Assembly (NCBI RefSeq): GCF_001305295.1
Contig: NZ_LJSI01000017.1
Span: 1 to 64,000 of the forward strand
Source: Neptunomonas antarctica
Lineage (GTDB): Bacteria; Pseudomonadota; Gammaproteobacteria; Pseudomonadales; Balneatricaceae
Direction: 5' to 3'
DNA: 64,000 nucleotides
The position numbers and the translations under genes are program-made. A model generated the notes under the pieces. It was not told where the DNA came from, made no database searches, and saw only the letters and a program-made list of their open reading frames with translations. How positions within the stretch are numbered: position 1 is the first letter of the stretch; the number at the start of each line of letters is the position of its first letter. Shown here in pieces: positions 10,714 through 18,839 of this stretch.

Positions 10714-10806
10714 GTTGATCGGCTCTCTATCAGTTTGTCAGGCTATCAATTTTTCAGGCTGTCAGATATCAATCTATAAAGTGCCAAGCTATTAATAGTC
10801 AGATTA
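10714..10806 (-). repeat. Irregular short repeats between pilB and pilC
   Basis: The spacer is built largely from variants of a short word. On the minus strand TGACAGCCTGA and TGATAGCCTGA occur 18 bp apart, with further CTGAT and TTGAT copies on either side. No clear terminator is visible, so pilB and pilC are probably co-transcribed through it. Confidence 0.4.
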
Positions 10807-12519
10807 TCAGCTTTTAATAACGCGGTTCATCTCATCCAGACTGGTCAGGCCTTCGGCGACTTTATCCAAGCCGGTCTGGCGCAGTGTCCTGAACCCCTGA
10901 CCTTTAGCAATACGGGTTATATCAATGGATGACCCATTATTCATAATTATTTCGGCAATCTCAGGTGTCATGAGTAGCATTTCATAAATACCAACACGGC
11001 CTTTATAACCCCGGGTGCACTTAGAACAGCCGTCAGGGTTGGCTTCATACAGATTGATGTTCTGCAACTGCTCGGGTGAAAATCCTTCTTCAATCAGCGC
11101 GGCTTCAGGGATGTTGGCGGGTCGTTTACAAGGTTCACACAAACGCCGTGCTAAGCGTTGGGCGATAATCAAACTGACAGAGGTGGCTACGTTAAACGAC
11201 GCCACGCCCATATTACGTAAACGAGTGAGGGTTTCCGGCGCGCTGTTGGTATGCAGTGTAGATAATACCATGTGTCCGGTTTGTGCGGCCTTTATCGCTA
11301 TTTCAGCGGTTTCAAGGTCGCGAATCTCCCCTACCATGACCACGTCGGGATCTTGTCGCAGGAAAGAGCGCAGCGCTTCCGCAAAAGTCAGGCCGACTTT
11401 TGCGTTAACATGTACCTGATTAATCCCTTCCAGGTTAATCTCGACCGGATCTTCTGCGGTAGAGATATTCAGCTCAGGTGTGTTGAGAATATTCAGCCCG
11501 GTATAAAGCGTCACGGTTTTACCGCTACCGGTCGGGCCTGTCACCAGAATCATACCCTGCGGTTTATGCAGGGTGCTCATATACAGTTCGTTTTGAATAG
11601 GACTGAAGCCGAGCGCATCAACACCCATTTTCGCACTGGATGGATCGAGAATACGCAGCACGATTTTTTCGCCCCATAATGTCGGCAGTGTATTAACACG
11701 AAAATCGATCGACCTGTTTTTCGATATTTTCATCTTAATACGGCCATCTTGTGGCATTCGTCTTTCAGATATATCCATTTGAGACATGACTTTCAAACGT
11801 GCCGATAAGCGCTTGGCTAAGTTGTTAGGGGGTTTAGCGATCTCTTGCAAAATACCATCGACGCGACTGCGGATACGGTAGGTTTTTTCGTAAGGTTCAA
11901 AGTGAATATCAGAGGCGCCTTTTTTGATGCAGTCCAAGAGGATTTTGTTAACAAAGCGAACAATAGGGGCATCCTTGGAAGCATCTTCACTACTTTGTTC
12001 TTCCTCTTCATTAATGTTGCCATCGTCAATTTCCAGCGTGTCTAAATCGGCATCGTCAAGCTCTTCTAATGCTGAATCCTGGCCATCCAGAAAAGCATCA
12101 ATAAACAGTTTAAGTTTATCCTCTTCTACGATAATGCCTTCGGTAGTGATACCGGTATGGAATTTGAACTCGTCAAGAGCCTGAATATTAGTAGGATCGG
12201 CGAGGGCAACATAAAGACGATTGTCGCGTTTCACCAGAGGTATCGCATGGTGCTTGGAAATTAAACTATCGGCGACCAACCCCTGAGGAATCGAATCTGT
12301 ATTGATGCAGTTAAGGTCTAATAAAGGTAAACCAAATTCATCAGATGCCGCGCTGGCGGCACGATGCGCACTGACCAAACGCTCGTCAATAATATGACTG
12401 ATGAAAGGCTTTTGTGAAGTGCGGGCTTTTTCGATGGCGTCTCGCGCAACCTCAGCGGAAAACACACCGTCTTTAACCAGCCGTCTGGCCAAACCACTTA
12501 AAGGCTGCTGACTCTGCAT
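10807..12519 (-). CDS. pilB: Type IV pilus assembly ATPase PilB
   Basis: Hexameric extension motor of the type IV pilus. The 570-residue protein has an N-terminal MshEN-type domain (about 10-160), an acidic linker rich in Asp and Glu (about 155-185), then the secretion ATPase with Walker A GPTGSGKT near 330 and the Walker B region DPDVVMVGEIRD. The zinc-binding tetracysteine motif is present (CEPC and, about 45 residues later, CSKC). The start ATG has an AAGGA site. It is divergent from pilA across a 378-bp intergenic region. The acidic linker and general form match gammaproteobacterial PilB. Confidence 0.97.
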   Translation of the reverse strand: MQSQQPLSGLARRLVKDGVFSAEVARDAIEKARTSQKPFISHIIDERLVSAHRAASAASDEFGLPLLDLNCINTDSIPQGLVADSLISKHHAIPLVKRDNRLYVALADPTNIQALDEFKFHTGITTEGIIVEEDKLKLFIDAFLDGQDSALEELDDADLDTLEIDDGNINEEEEQSSEDASKDAPIVRFVNKILLDCIKKGASDIHFEPYEKTYRIRSRVDGILQEIAKPPNNLAKRLSARLKVMSQMDISERRMPQDGRIKMKISKNRSIDFRVNTLPTLWGEKIVLRILDPSSAKMGVDALGFSPIQNELYMSTLHKPQGMILVTGPTGSGKTVTLYTGLNILNTPELNISTAEDPVEINLEGINQVHVNAKVGLTFAEALRSFLRQDPDVVMVGEIRDLETAEIAIKAAQTGHMVLSTLHTNSAPETLTRLRNMGVASFNVATSVSLIIAQRLARRLCEPCKRPANIPEAALIEEGFSPEQLQNINLYEANPDGCSKCTRGYKGRVGIYEMLLMTPEIAEIIMNNGSSIDITRIAKGQGFRTLRQTGLDKVAEGLTSLDEMNRVIKS

Positions 12520-12897
12520 TCTTTATCCTTCATTGTTTCCTTTTCCTTTATAGTGCCCTTTAATGGCGCCATTCTCAGCAATATATTTATTCACTGGACG
12601 ACTAAGGCTTATGCACTCTTAGATGTACTATATTCACATGTCATTAATAATTATAGGCTAAAATACCGTTTTCAACATTACTTGGGCCATCGGTTTAAAG
12701 CATAGTTAAGCAGTACGCGATTTATATCAGTTTTTTGTCCTGTATTTGTGGAAAAAACAAAAAGCTGGTCTAAACTGCTTGTTAAGTACTACTGATACAA
12801 GGGGTATAGGGGATCTGGATAAATCTAGTTTGATTTTGCTTTGGCTTATATTCAAAAATTATTTGAAAATTATTTAAAAATTGCTGGGGAAGCACGC
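12520..12897. other. pilB-pilA divergent intergenic region
   Basis: 378 bp without a gene. It must carry the divergent pilB and pilA promoters. I searched for the GG-N10-GC core of a sigma-54 promoter, which drives pilA in Pseudomonas, and did not find a convincing one; the nearest, a TGG-N8-GC element near 12766-12779, has the wrong spacing. The 3' part is A+T rich and includes an 11-bp tandem repeat next to the pilA ribosome site. Confidence 0.5.
12855..12882 (+). repeat. 11-bp tandem repeat in the pilA leader
   Basis: Two and a half copies of AAAATTATTTG/A lie at 12855-12865, 12866-12876 and 12877-12882. They end 8 bp before the GGGGAAGC ribosome-binding region of pilA. Confidence 0.7.
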
Positions 12898-13341
12898 ATG
12901 AGAAACATGAAAAAACAACAGGGTTTTACATTGATCGAGCTGATGATCGTTGTTGCGATTATCGGTATTTTGGCAGCGATTGCTTTGCCTGCTTATCAGG
13001 ATTACACAGGGCGCGCTAAGGCTACAGAACTTATGCTTGCAGCTAGTACGGCCAGAACCTGTGTCACGGAGAGAGCGCAGGTAGGTGCGGATCCTAGTTC
13101 ATGCGATGCTAGTACTGTTACTAAATTTGTAACGAGCGTAGCTGTCAGTGATGCTGGTGTGGTTCTTGCTACGGGTGCATCTGACATAGCTGGTTTAACT
13201 ATTACTTTAACTCCGCAAGGAAGTGGAGCAGCAACTGCAGCGAACTTCCTTGCCGGCTTTGCTATTACAGAATGGGTTTGTACAGGTGGAGCATCAGGTA
13301 CTGCAACAACAGCTTGGTTGCCAAGTACTTGTACTCCATAA
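12898..13341 (+). CDS. pilA: Type IV pilin PilA
   Basis: Major subunit of the type IV pilus. From ATG 12898 the prepilin is 147 residues, with a 9-residue basic leader ending in Gly; PilD would cleave before Phe in [21 protein letters not shown], which includes the Glu5 of mature pilins. The frame is also open from 12841, but without a family-like N-terminus; ATG 12907 is an alternative that shortens the leader to 6. The mature protein has four cysteines: two in the alpha-beta loop (about residues 60 and 74) and two near the C-terminus enclosing a probable D-region loop. It is followed by a strong terminator, as expected for a highly expressed single gene. Confidence 0.96.
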   Translation: MRNMKKQQGFTLIELMIVVAIIGILAAIALPAYQDYTGRAKATELMLAASTARTCVTERAQVGADPSSCDASTVTKFVTSVAVSDAGVVLATGASDIAGLTITLTPQGSGAATAANFLAGFAITEWVCTGGASGTATTAWLPSTCTP

Positions 13342-13380
13342 TTTAATGTTTTAGGGGTAGTTCATTACTCTAATACCTAA

Positions 13381-13412
13381 AAAAAGCCCCTGCAAATCTG
13401 CAGGGGCTTTTT
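13381..13412 (+). terminator. Strong terminator after pilA
   Basis: A perfect 14-bp stem (AAAAAGCCCCTGCA with its complement) has loop AATC and a TTTTT end. It lies 40 bp after the pilA stop, and its A-rich 5' arm would let it work in both directions. Confidence 0.95.
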
Positions 13413-13663
13413 AATGGAGTAAGATAAAAGCCAGCCCGTTCAGTTCCTGTTAGGTTTATCTGTATTGTCGAACGAGCTTAACTTGACCATGTGTTTGGAT
13501 CATTTGTATCGGTCATAGTTAAATTTTAATTTTGTGGGTTTCAGTAGTCCGCGAATTCAACATAAGCTCATCGTAATTTCAGAGGCTTATATAGCTTCCT
13601 TTTGTTTCAATTCTGATTTCAACGTATAATTATTTTTTTCAGATAGATAATAGAAACAACAAT
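13413..13663. other. Non-coding stretch between pilA and the next gene
   Basis: The 322 bp from the pilA stop to 13663 hold only the terminator and A+T-rich DNA. I see no conserved gene, RNA or clear promoter, though the promoter of the 13664 gene should be here. Confidence 0.5.
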
Positions 13664-14011
13664 ATGAAACGAACTATAATTATCCTCCTTATAGCTGCTT
13701 GTGTAGCAGTCACACTTTACATCAACCAAACAACAAAACTATTGCCTCCGGACGTTAAAAGCCGCATAGAGCAAACCTTGTTGGATGATCCGTTGTTTCC
13801 CGCGCGACCGGTATGGTGGAGTGATGATAAAATTCTGGCCTTAGGTATCGCTTCTGCAGGTGTGACCGGTGATGAAGCGGCTAAACAAGCCTGCGCATTA
13901 CTGAATGGACGCTCTTTACCGGTATCGGGTTTGCTAATCGAGATTTATGATGTAGTGAAAATCCAGAAATCAGATGACTGGAGCAAACTGGGCGCGGCTA
14001 AGTGTGAGTAA
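13664..14011 (+). CDS. Small membrane-anchored hypothetical protein
   Basis: 115 residues with no family I recognise. Residues 4-20 are a hydrophobic N-terminal segment after MKR that could be an uncleaved anchor or a signal peptide. The rest is a soluble domain of about 90 residues with two cysteines (in QACALLNG and in the terminal AAKCE), which could form a disulfide in the periplasm. It stands alone between the pilA terminator and the convergent nadC gene. Codon use and start (ATG) look normal, and the frame is clearly coding in style. Confidence 0.75.
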   Translation: MKRTIIILLIAACVAVTLYINQTTKLLPPDVKSRIEQTLLDDPLFPARPVWWSDDKILALGIASAGVTGDEAAKQACALLNGRSLPVSGLLIEIYDVVKIQKSDDWSKLGAAKCE

Positions 14012-14036
14012 GATAACCGTTATATTTAAGGAAACT

Positions 14037-14062
14037 TGATGTGAGCAAACTCGCTCACATCA
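14037..14062. other. 10-bp perfect inverted repeat between convergent genes
   Basis: TGATGTGAGC and its exact complement are separated by AAACTC. It lies between the 13664 gene and nadC. Neither strand has a T-tract after the stem, so it is not a textbook terminator, though its position suggests it ends one or both transcripts. Confidence 0.55.
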
Positions 14063-14094
14063 AAAACTGAGTTTTAAACCATCCCCACAGCCCT

Positions 14095-14949
14095 TCAGAT
14101 TAACCGCAACGACAGATCGATAGCCTGACAGTGTTTGGTCAGTGCGCCAATGGAGATATAATCCACTCCCGTCTGAGCAATCGGTAGTAAAGTTGCATCG
14201 GTGATATTGCCCGAGGCTTCGAGTTTGGCCTGTGCATTTTTTTCGAGTGCATTATTAATCGCGACCGCTTCGCGCATCTGTTCCAATGTGAAGTTATCCA
14301 ACATAATGATATCTGCTTTGGCAGCCAGTGCTTGTTGCAACTGTGGCAGTGATTCCACTTCCACTTCTACTAGTTTGCCGGGTGCGGTTCTATGTGCAGT
14401 GTCTATCGCTTGTGCAATACCACCACAGGCCATTATGTGGTTTTCTTTAATTAGAAAAGCATCATAAAGACCAAGGCGATGGTTAAAGCAACCGCCGCAG
14501 GTGACGGCATACTTTTGTGCCATCCTAAGGCCGGGAATAGTTTTGCGGGTATCCAGTAAGCGCACAGCGGTGGACGCAACCTTATCGGCGTAGTGCTGGC
14601 TTATCGTGGCGGTGCCGGAGAGTGTTTGTAAAAAGTTAAGGGCGCAGCGCTCGGCTGTGAGCAGTGAGCGTGCCGCGCCAGTAGCCGTAAACAATACCTG
14701 ATTGGCGTTAACGCGTTCTCCATCTTTTACCTGCCATTGAATCTGCATGGCAGGATCTACCTGACGAAACACTTCTTCAACCCAGGCTACACCACTAATC
14801 ACTGCCGGCTCACGCGAAATGACACGTGCCGTTGCTTGTTGCGTTGCAGGGATCAGTTGTGCCGTAATATCGCCATTACCCACATCTTCTGCTAGTGCGA
14901 TGGTAACGTTGGCGTGAATAGTAGAGTGCAGGTCAGTGATTGTTAGCAT
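14095..14949 (-). CDS. nadC: Nicotinate-nucleotide pyrophosphorylase (carboxylating) NadC
   Basis: Quinolinate phosphoribosyltransferase of de novo NAD synthesis. About 284 residues with the family signatures [39 protein letters not shown] and KENHI. The frame allows an ATG at 14964, but ATG 14949 has a GGAT site and a more usual N-terminus (MLTITDLHS). It is divergent from ampD across 166 bp, the arrangement seen in Pseudomonas. Confidence 0.96.
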   Translation of the reverse strand: MLTITDLHSTIHANVTIALAEDVGNGDITAQLIPATQQATARVISREPAVISGVAWVEEVFRQVDPAMQIQWQVKDGERVNANQVLFTATGAARSLLTAERCALNFLQTLSGTATISQHYADKVASTAVRLLDTRKTIPGLRMAQKYAVTCGGCFNHRLGLYDAFLIKENHIMACGGIAQAIDTAHRTAPGKLVEVEVESLPQLQQALAAKADIIMLDNFTLEQMREAVAINNALEKNAQAKLEASGNITDATLLPIAQTGVDYISIGALTKHCQAIDLSLRLI

Positions 14950-15115
14950 AGTGATCCGGGCCATGATGGTATAATTTGAATAAAGAGCGCTATAAACATT
15001 ACAGGCTAGGCTAAAATATCAGCTTTTAATGATGACGATTTTAGCCGTAATCTTTGAGCGTTTTTATTTTAAGCTTTATATTTTAAACGAATAGCATCAA
15101 AGCGAGTAGGGTAGT

Positions 15116-15682
15116 GTGTTGAAAACAGCATTTAAAATCGATAACGGGCGTTTGTCAGGCAGCCGCTGGTGCCCTTCTCCTAATTATAATGCGCGTGTGG
15201 TCGATGCCGATATTGATTTGCTGGTGATCCATAATATCAGTTTGCCGCCAGCGCAGTTTGAGAATGGCTATATTGAAGCCTTTTTTCAGAACTGTTTACC
15301 CGTAGCCGATCATCCCTACTTTGCAACCATTGCCGATGCGACCGTATCGGCGCATCTGCTCATTGCGCGGGATGGTGGCGTTACCCAGTTTGTTAATTTG
15401 AATGATAGGGCCTGGCATGCCGGCGTTTCTTGTTTTCAGGGGCGTGAAAATTGTAATGATTTCTCTATCGGCATTGAGATGGAAGGCACGGATACATTGC
15501 CTTATAGTTTCTCGCAATACAGTGTCTTAGCTGCTGTGACGTCGGCTATTCAGAAGGCTTATCCGTGTATTGGTCTGGACTCGATCATCGGACATCTTGA
15601 TATTGCACCTGAGCGAAAAACAGATCCGGGAGAGTCTTTCAATTGGCCATATTATTTTCAGTTGATACAAGATTCCGTGTGA
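15116..15682 (+). CDS. ampD: 1,6-anhydro-N-acetylmuramyl-L-alanine amidase AmpD
   Basis: Cytoplasmic zinc amidase that recycles cell-wall muropeptides by removing the peptide from anhydro-MurNAc; in many bacteria its loss raises AmpC beta-lactamase. The 188 residues carry the zinc ligands His39 (VIHNIS), His160 and Asp170 (GHLDIAPERKTDPG), with Lys168 as the expected catalytic lysine. The start is GTG at 15116, since no ATG is near. No ampE follows; the next gene is fbpC. Confidence 0.95.
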   Translation: MLKTAFKIDNGRLSGSRWCPSPNYNARVVDADIDLLVIHNISLPPAQFENGYIEAFFQNCLPVADHPYFATIADATVSAHLLIARDGGVTQFVNLNDRAWHAGVSCFQGRENCNDFSIGIEMEGTDTLPYSFSQYSVLAAVTSAIQKAYPCIGLDSIIGHLDIAPERKTDPGESFNWPYYFQLIQDSV

Positions 15683-15730
15683 TTTGTGGTGCTATTTTTG
15701 GTATAAATGCAGTGTTTGATTAGCGCTATA

Positions 15731-15749
15731 AATGATTCTTATTTTCATT
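15731..15749 (+). promoter_or_regulatory. Candidate Fur box upstream of fbpC
   Basis: The 19-bp site AATGATTCTTATTTTCATT agrees at 15 of 18 counted positions with the 19-bp Fur consensus AATGATAATNATTATCATT when read on the minus strand, with perfect outer arms AATGA/TCATT. It ends 40 bp before the fbpC ATG. The match was counted by eye. Confidence 0.65.
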
Positions 15750-15789
15750 TATTATAAACTTTCTTATTTTTCCTATCTGGTTTTTTTTC

Positions 15790-16926
15790 ATGTCTTCACG
15801 GAACTCTTCATTGCATTCTGCTGCTTCTGCGTCCTTTCCTGAACAGCTTTCTACACCTTTGTTAACAGTAGAATCCCTTTCTTGCGCGTATGCTGATCAT
15901 CTGATCGTTAGTGAGGTGAGTTTTTCAATCAAAGAGGGTGAGATCGCTTGTTTGTTAGGGCCGAGTGGTTGTGGAAAAACCACATTATTGCGCGCATTAG
16001 CGGGTTTTAATACGGTTGCTGCAGGCTCTATTGTGATGCAGGGGAGTGAAATCTCTTCGATGGCTGCCACCTTGCCACCGGAAAAGCGTCAGATGGGCAT
16101 GGTGTTTCAGGATTATGCGCTTTTTCCTCACCTCAGTGTCGCCGATAATATTGCCTTTGGCTTGAAGAGTAAAAACCGCATAGAAAGAAATGCTATTATT
16201 TTATCGATGCTGGAGCTGGTACGCTTGCCGGATCTGTCAAAGCGTTATCCCCACGAGCTTTCTGGCGGACAGCAGCAGCGTGTTGCATTGGCCCGCGCGT
16301 TAGCTTCACGGCCACGTTTGTTGTTAATGGATGAGCCGTTTTCTAATCTGGACACTGAGATGCGTAAAGAGCTCTCGTTAGAGGTAAGAGATATTATTAA
16401 ACAGCAGGGAATTGCGGCGGTGGTGGTAACACATGATCAGGAAGAAGCTTTTGTCATCAGCGATGTGCTGGGTATTTTAGCGGATGGTAAACTGCAACAA
16501 TGGGGCACCGCTGAATCACTTTACTACCAGCCGGAAACAGTACAGGTGGCAAAATTTGTCGGTGAAGGTGAATTATTTGCGGGAGTTTGTGTATCACCCA
16601 CCCGCGTGCAGACAGAGCTGGGCCTGTTGGAATTTGCTGAGCCTCTCTTAGCCGAACCGATATTATTAGCAGCACAGCAGTCGGTCAATCTGTTTATTCG
16701 CCCGGCGGATATTTCACCGGTTGTTTGTACTGAAGCTCATACCAAAGCGCACACCAAAGCACGGGTACTGTCTCGGGAGTTTATGGGCGAGGCTACGCGT
16801 TATAATCTGCAACTGGACTCAGGTCGCACTGTGTCGGCTTTAGTCAGAGAGTTATTGCCCTTCAAGATTGACGATGTGGTGGGTGTAGACGTTGCCGTGC
16901 ATCGGCCTATTGTTTTTCCTGTTTAA
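15790..16926 (+). CDS. fbpC: Ferric-iron ABC transporter ATP-binding protein
   Basis: Energises import of Fe(III) with FbpA and FbpB. 378 residues. Walker A GPSGCGKTT (57-65), the signature LSGGQQQR near 156 and Walker B with DEPFSNLD near 176 are all intact. A C-terminal regulatory TOBE-like extension follows (about 255-378). It is the only ATPase near the convergent fbpA-fbpB pair, so partnership is likely although the genes are split. A candidate Fur box lies just upstream. The first 20 residues are Ser-rich and not conserved; a start within the first 25 codons cannot be excluded. Confidence 0.9.
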   Translation: MSSRNSSLHSAASASFPEQLSTPLLTVESLSCAYADHLIVSEVSFSIKEGEIACLLGPSGCGKTTLLRALAGFNTVAAGSIVMQGSEISSMAATLPPEKRQMGMVFQDYALFPHLSVADNIAFGLKSKNRIERNAIILSMLELVRLPDLSKRYPHELSGGQQQRVALARALASRPRLLLMDEPFSNLDTEMRKELSLEVRDIIKQQGIAAVVVTHDQEEAFVISDVLGILADGKLQQWGTAESLYYQPETVQVAKFVGEGELFAGVCVSPTRVQTELGLLEFAEPLLAEPILLAAQQSVNLFIRPADISPVVCTEAHTKAHTKARVLSREFMGEATRYNLQLDSGRTVSALVRELLPFKIDDVVGVDVAVHRPIVFPV

Positions 16927-17028
16927 TAGACTGTCTTAATAGATTTCTGTGTGGATTATTGACGTCTGCCCATATTAGTAAGACGTGAAAGTAAATTTAT
17001 CAATAAAAATATTTTTAAGCGCTGACTG

Positions 17029-18783
17029 ATGGCGACCTTTACACGTGAGGAATTTTTTTTGACTGCTTTTTTTATTGCTATTATTGGTGTTTTCTTTTCG
17101 GCTTTTTATTTTCAGCCTAATCTAGGGGGGGAGGGGCTGTTTCTGCCTTTTAATTCAGTGGTGTGGATAACAGTGGCGATTGTCGTTATTTTAGCCGTTT
17201 GGCGTATGTGGCAGCAGCAGATGATTCGCTTACCTGCTTTTTGGGGCTGGATATTGGCGATGCCGTTATTGATCCTATTAACAGGGTTTATCGTAGGCAT
17301 GGAGCAACCGCTCTCCTGGATGTTGCGTATCTCGGCTATATTTCTTGGTTTTTTGTTCTTTTTTTCTCTGTTTCAATTCAATGTCCGGCGTCACACTCTC
17401 CAAAATGCGCTTTATATCCTCTGCGGGGCGTTTACATTGCATGGCTTGGTAGGAGTGATACAGCTACTACCCGGATCGTTGATATCTGGAATAATACCGA
17501 ATATGGCCAGTCAAATCCCTATCGGTATGTTTCAGCAACCCAACTTGCAAGCTAGCCTTATGGCAACAGCCGTCGGGCTTTCGGTTTATCTGTTGAGTAC
17601 ACCGGACTTTCGATCTCGCCCTGTATTAGCTAAGTCGCTTTTGCTTTTATGTCTGCTGTTATCCTCATTTGTGCTGCTGAGTGCAGGTTCCCGTGTTGGC
17701 TTGTTGGGAGGAGGGGCCGCACTACTATTGATGGTCTCATGTCGCCTTAATTTACTGAAACGTAATGCGCGTTGGTCGTTAGCGATGCTCGTAGTATTGC
17801 TCGTTGGTGGTGTAGGAGGACTGATCATTAATGATGGGGCATTGCGCGCCTATTCAAAAATGGAAACGCTGGCTGAAGAGGGGCAAGATATACGTCAGCA
17901 TGTTTACCGTATCAGCTGGCAGGCGATTAAAGATAAGCCTCTGTTGGGGCATGGGATTGGTAGTTTTCAAACTGCTTTTCATGAAAAAGCCGCTGAATAT
18001 CAACTTGAAAATGAGAATTTCAAGCTCACTACGCAATTTAGTCATCCTCATAATGAACTGCTACTGTGGGGTGTGGAAAGTGGGATCGTTGGGTTGCTGG
18101 CCTTTCTTTGTGCAGTCGTTACGGTGCTGCTGCAGTTATTCAAGCTGGGGTGGCAACGTGGCGGTGCTATGGCTGCACTTTTGCTACCCATAGCCTTGCA
18201 TACACAGGTTGAGCTCCCTTTTTATATATCGGCTTATCATTGGGTGGTTTTTTTATTCTTATTGTTTATTACTTTCCAGTCTGGACATAAAACATACCCT
18301 TTACATATGAGTATTGCTGCCGGGTGGATGATCAGAAGTGTATCGGTCCTGCTGCTGGCTATTGTGGTTGTTTTTTGCGGTTCTTCGCTCTATTACTCTC
18401 AACGAATCGCTTATGTGGTTTATTCAGGCGAGGATCGGTTTACTGAGCTTAGCTCCATTAGTAAGCACCCCTACTTTACGGATATAGCCATGCGTTTGTT
18501 ATTGGCGAATCTTTCTAAAGCGGAAAGGGTTACGCATGACACAGCGATAACTTTGGAGTATGTGAAATGGATGGAAACTTATCTTAAGTCTAACCCCGAT
18601 GTTGGCGTGTTCGTCGACTTGATTCGGGTTTACGATTACCTGGGTGATTCGGTGCAGATGCAGCGTGTTATTAAGCGTGCTCTGTATTTTTATAATGATC
18701 AGCCCTTAATACTACAGGCGGTAGAGGATCTGCAAAAGAACGCTTCGAATCAGGCCGATGCCTCTGCGCTGATAGCGCCTTGA
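17029..18783 (+). CDS. PglL-like O-oligosaccharyltransferase / O-antigen ligase family protein
   Basis: 584-residue inner-membrane protein with about 11 hydrophobic spans in the first 440 residues, then a soluble C-terminal domain. Two features typical of PglL/TfpO-type enzymes are visible: GMFQQPNLQAS in the membrane part and the periplasmic loop with GHGIGSFQ and SHPHNELLLWGVE (Wzy_C domain). Such enzymes transfer a lipid-linked glycan to proteins such as pilin; WaaL O-antigen ligases share the fold, so the acceptor is uncertain. The start has no strong ribosome site. A run of seven G occurs at 17125-17131, about codon 33. It lies between fbpC and the convergent fbpB, 3.7 kb from pilA. Confidence 0.85.
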   Translation: MATFTREEFFLTAFFIAIIGVFFSAFYFQPNLGGEGLFLPFNSVVWITVAIVVILAVWRMWQQQMIRLPAFWGWILAMPLLILLTGFIVGMEQPLSWMLRISAIFLGFLFFFSLFQFNVRRHTLQNALYILCGAFTLHGLVGVIQLLPGSLISGIIPNMASQIPIGMFQQPNLQASLMATAVGLSVYLLSTPDFRSRPVLAKSLLLLCLLLSSFVLLSAGSRVGLLGGGAALLLMVSCRLNLLKRNARWSLAMLVVLLVGGVGGLIINDGALRAYSKMETLAEEGQDIRQHVYRISWQAIKDKPLLGHGIGSFQTAFHEKAAEYQLENENFKLTTQFSHPHNELLLWGVESGIVGLLAFLCAVVTVLLQLFKLGWQRGGAMAALLLPIALHTQVELPFYISAYHWVVFLFLLFITFQSGHKTYPLHMSIAAGWMIRSVSVLLLAIVVVFCGSSLYYSQRIAYVVYSGEDRFTELSSISKHPYFTDIAMRLLLANLSKAERVTHDTAITLEYVKWMETYLKSNPDVGVFVDLIRVYDYLGDSVQMQRVIKRALYFYNDQPLILQAVEDLQKNASNQADASALIAP

Positions 18784-18839
18784 GGCGATAGCTGTCGACT
18801 TGTTATAAAATTGCTGTCGCTGTTATAAAGCAGTCGTTT

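Noticed and set aside
12760-12790. Possible sigma-54 promoter for pilA
   Set aside because: The TGG and GC elements are separated by 8 rather than 10 bases, and no other GG-N10-GC pair with good flanks was found in the pilA upstream region.
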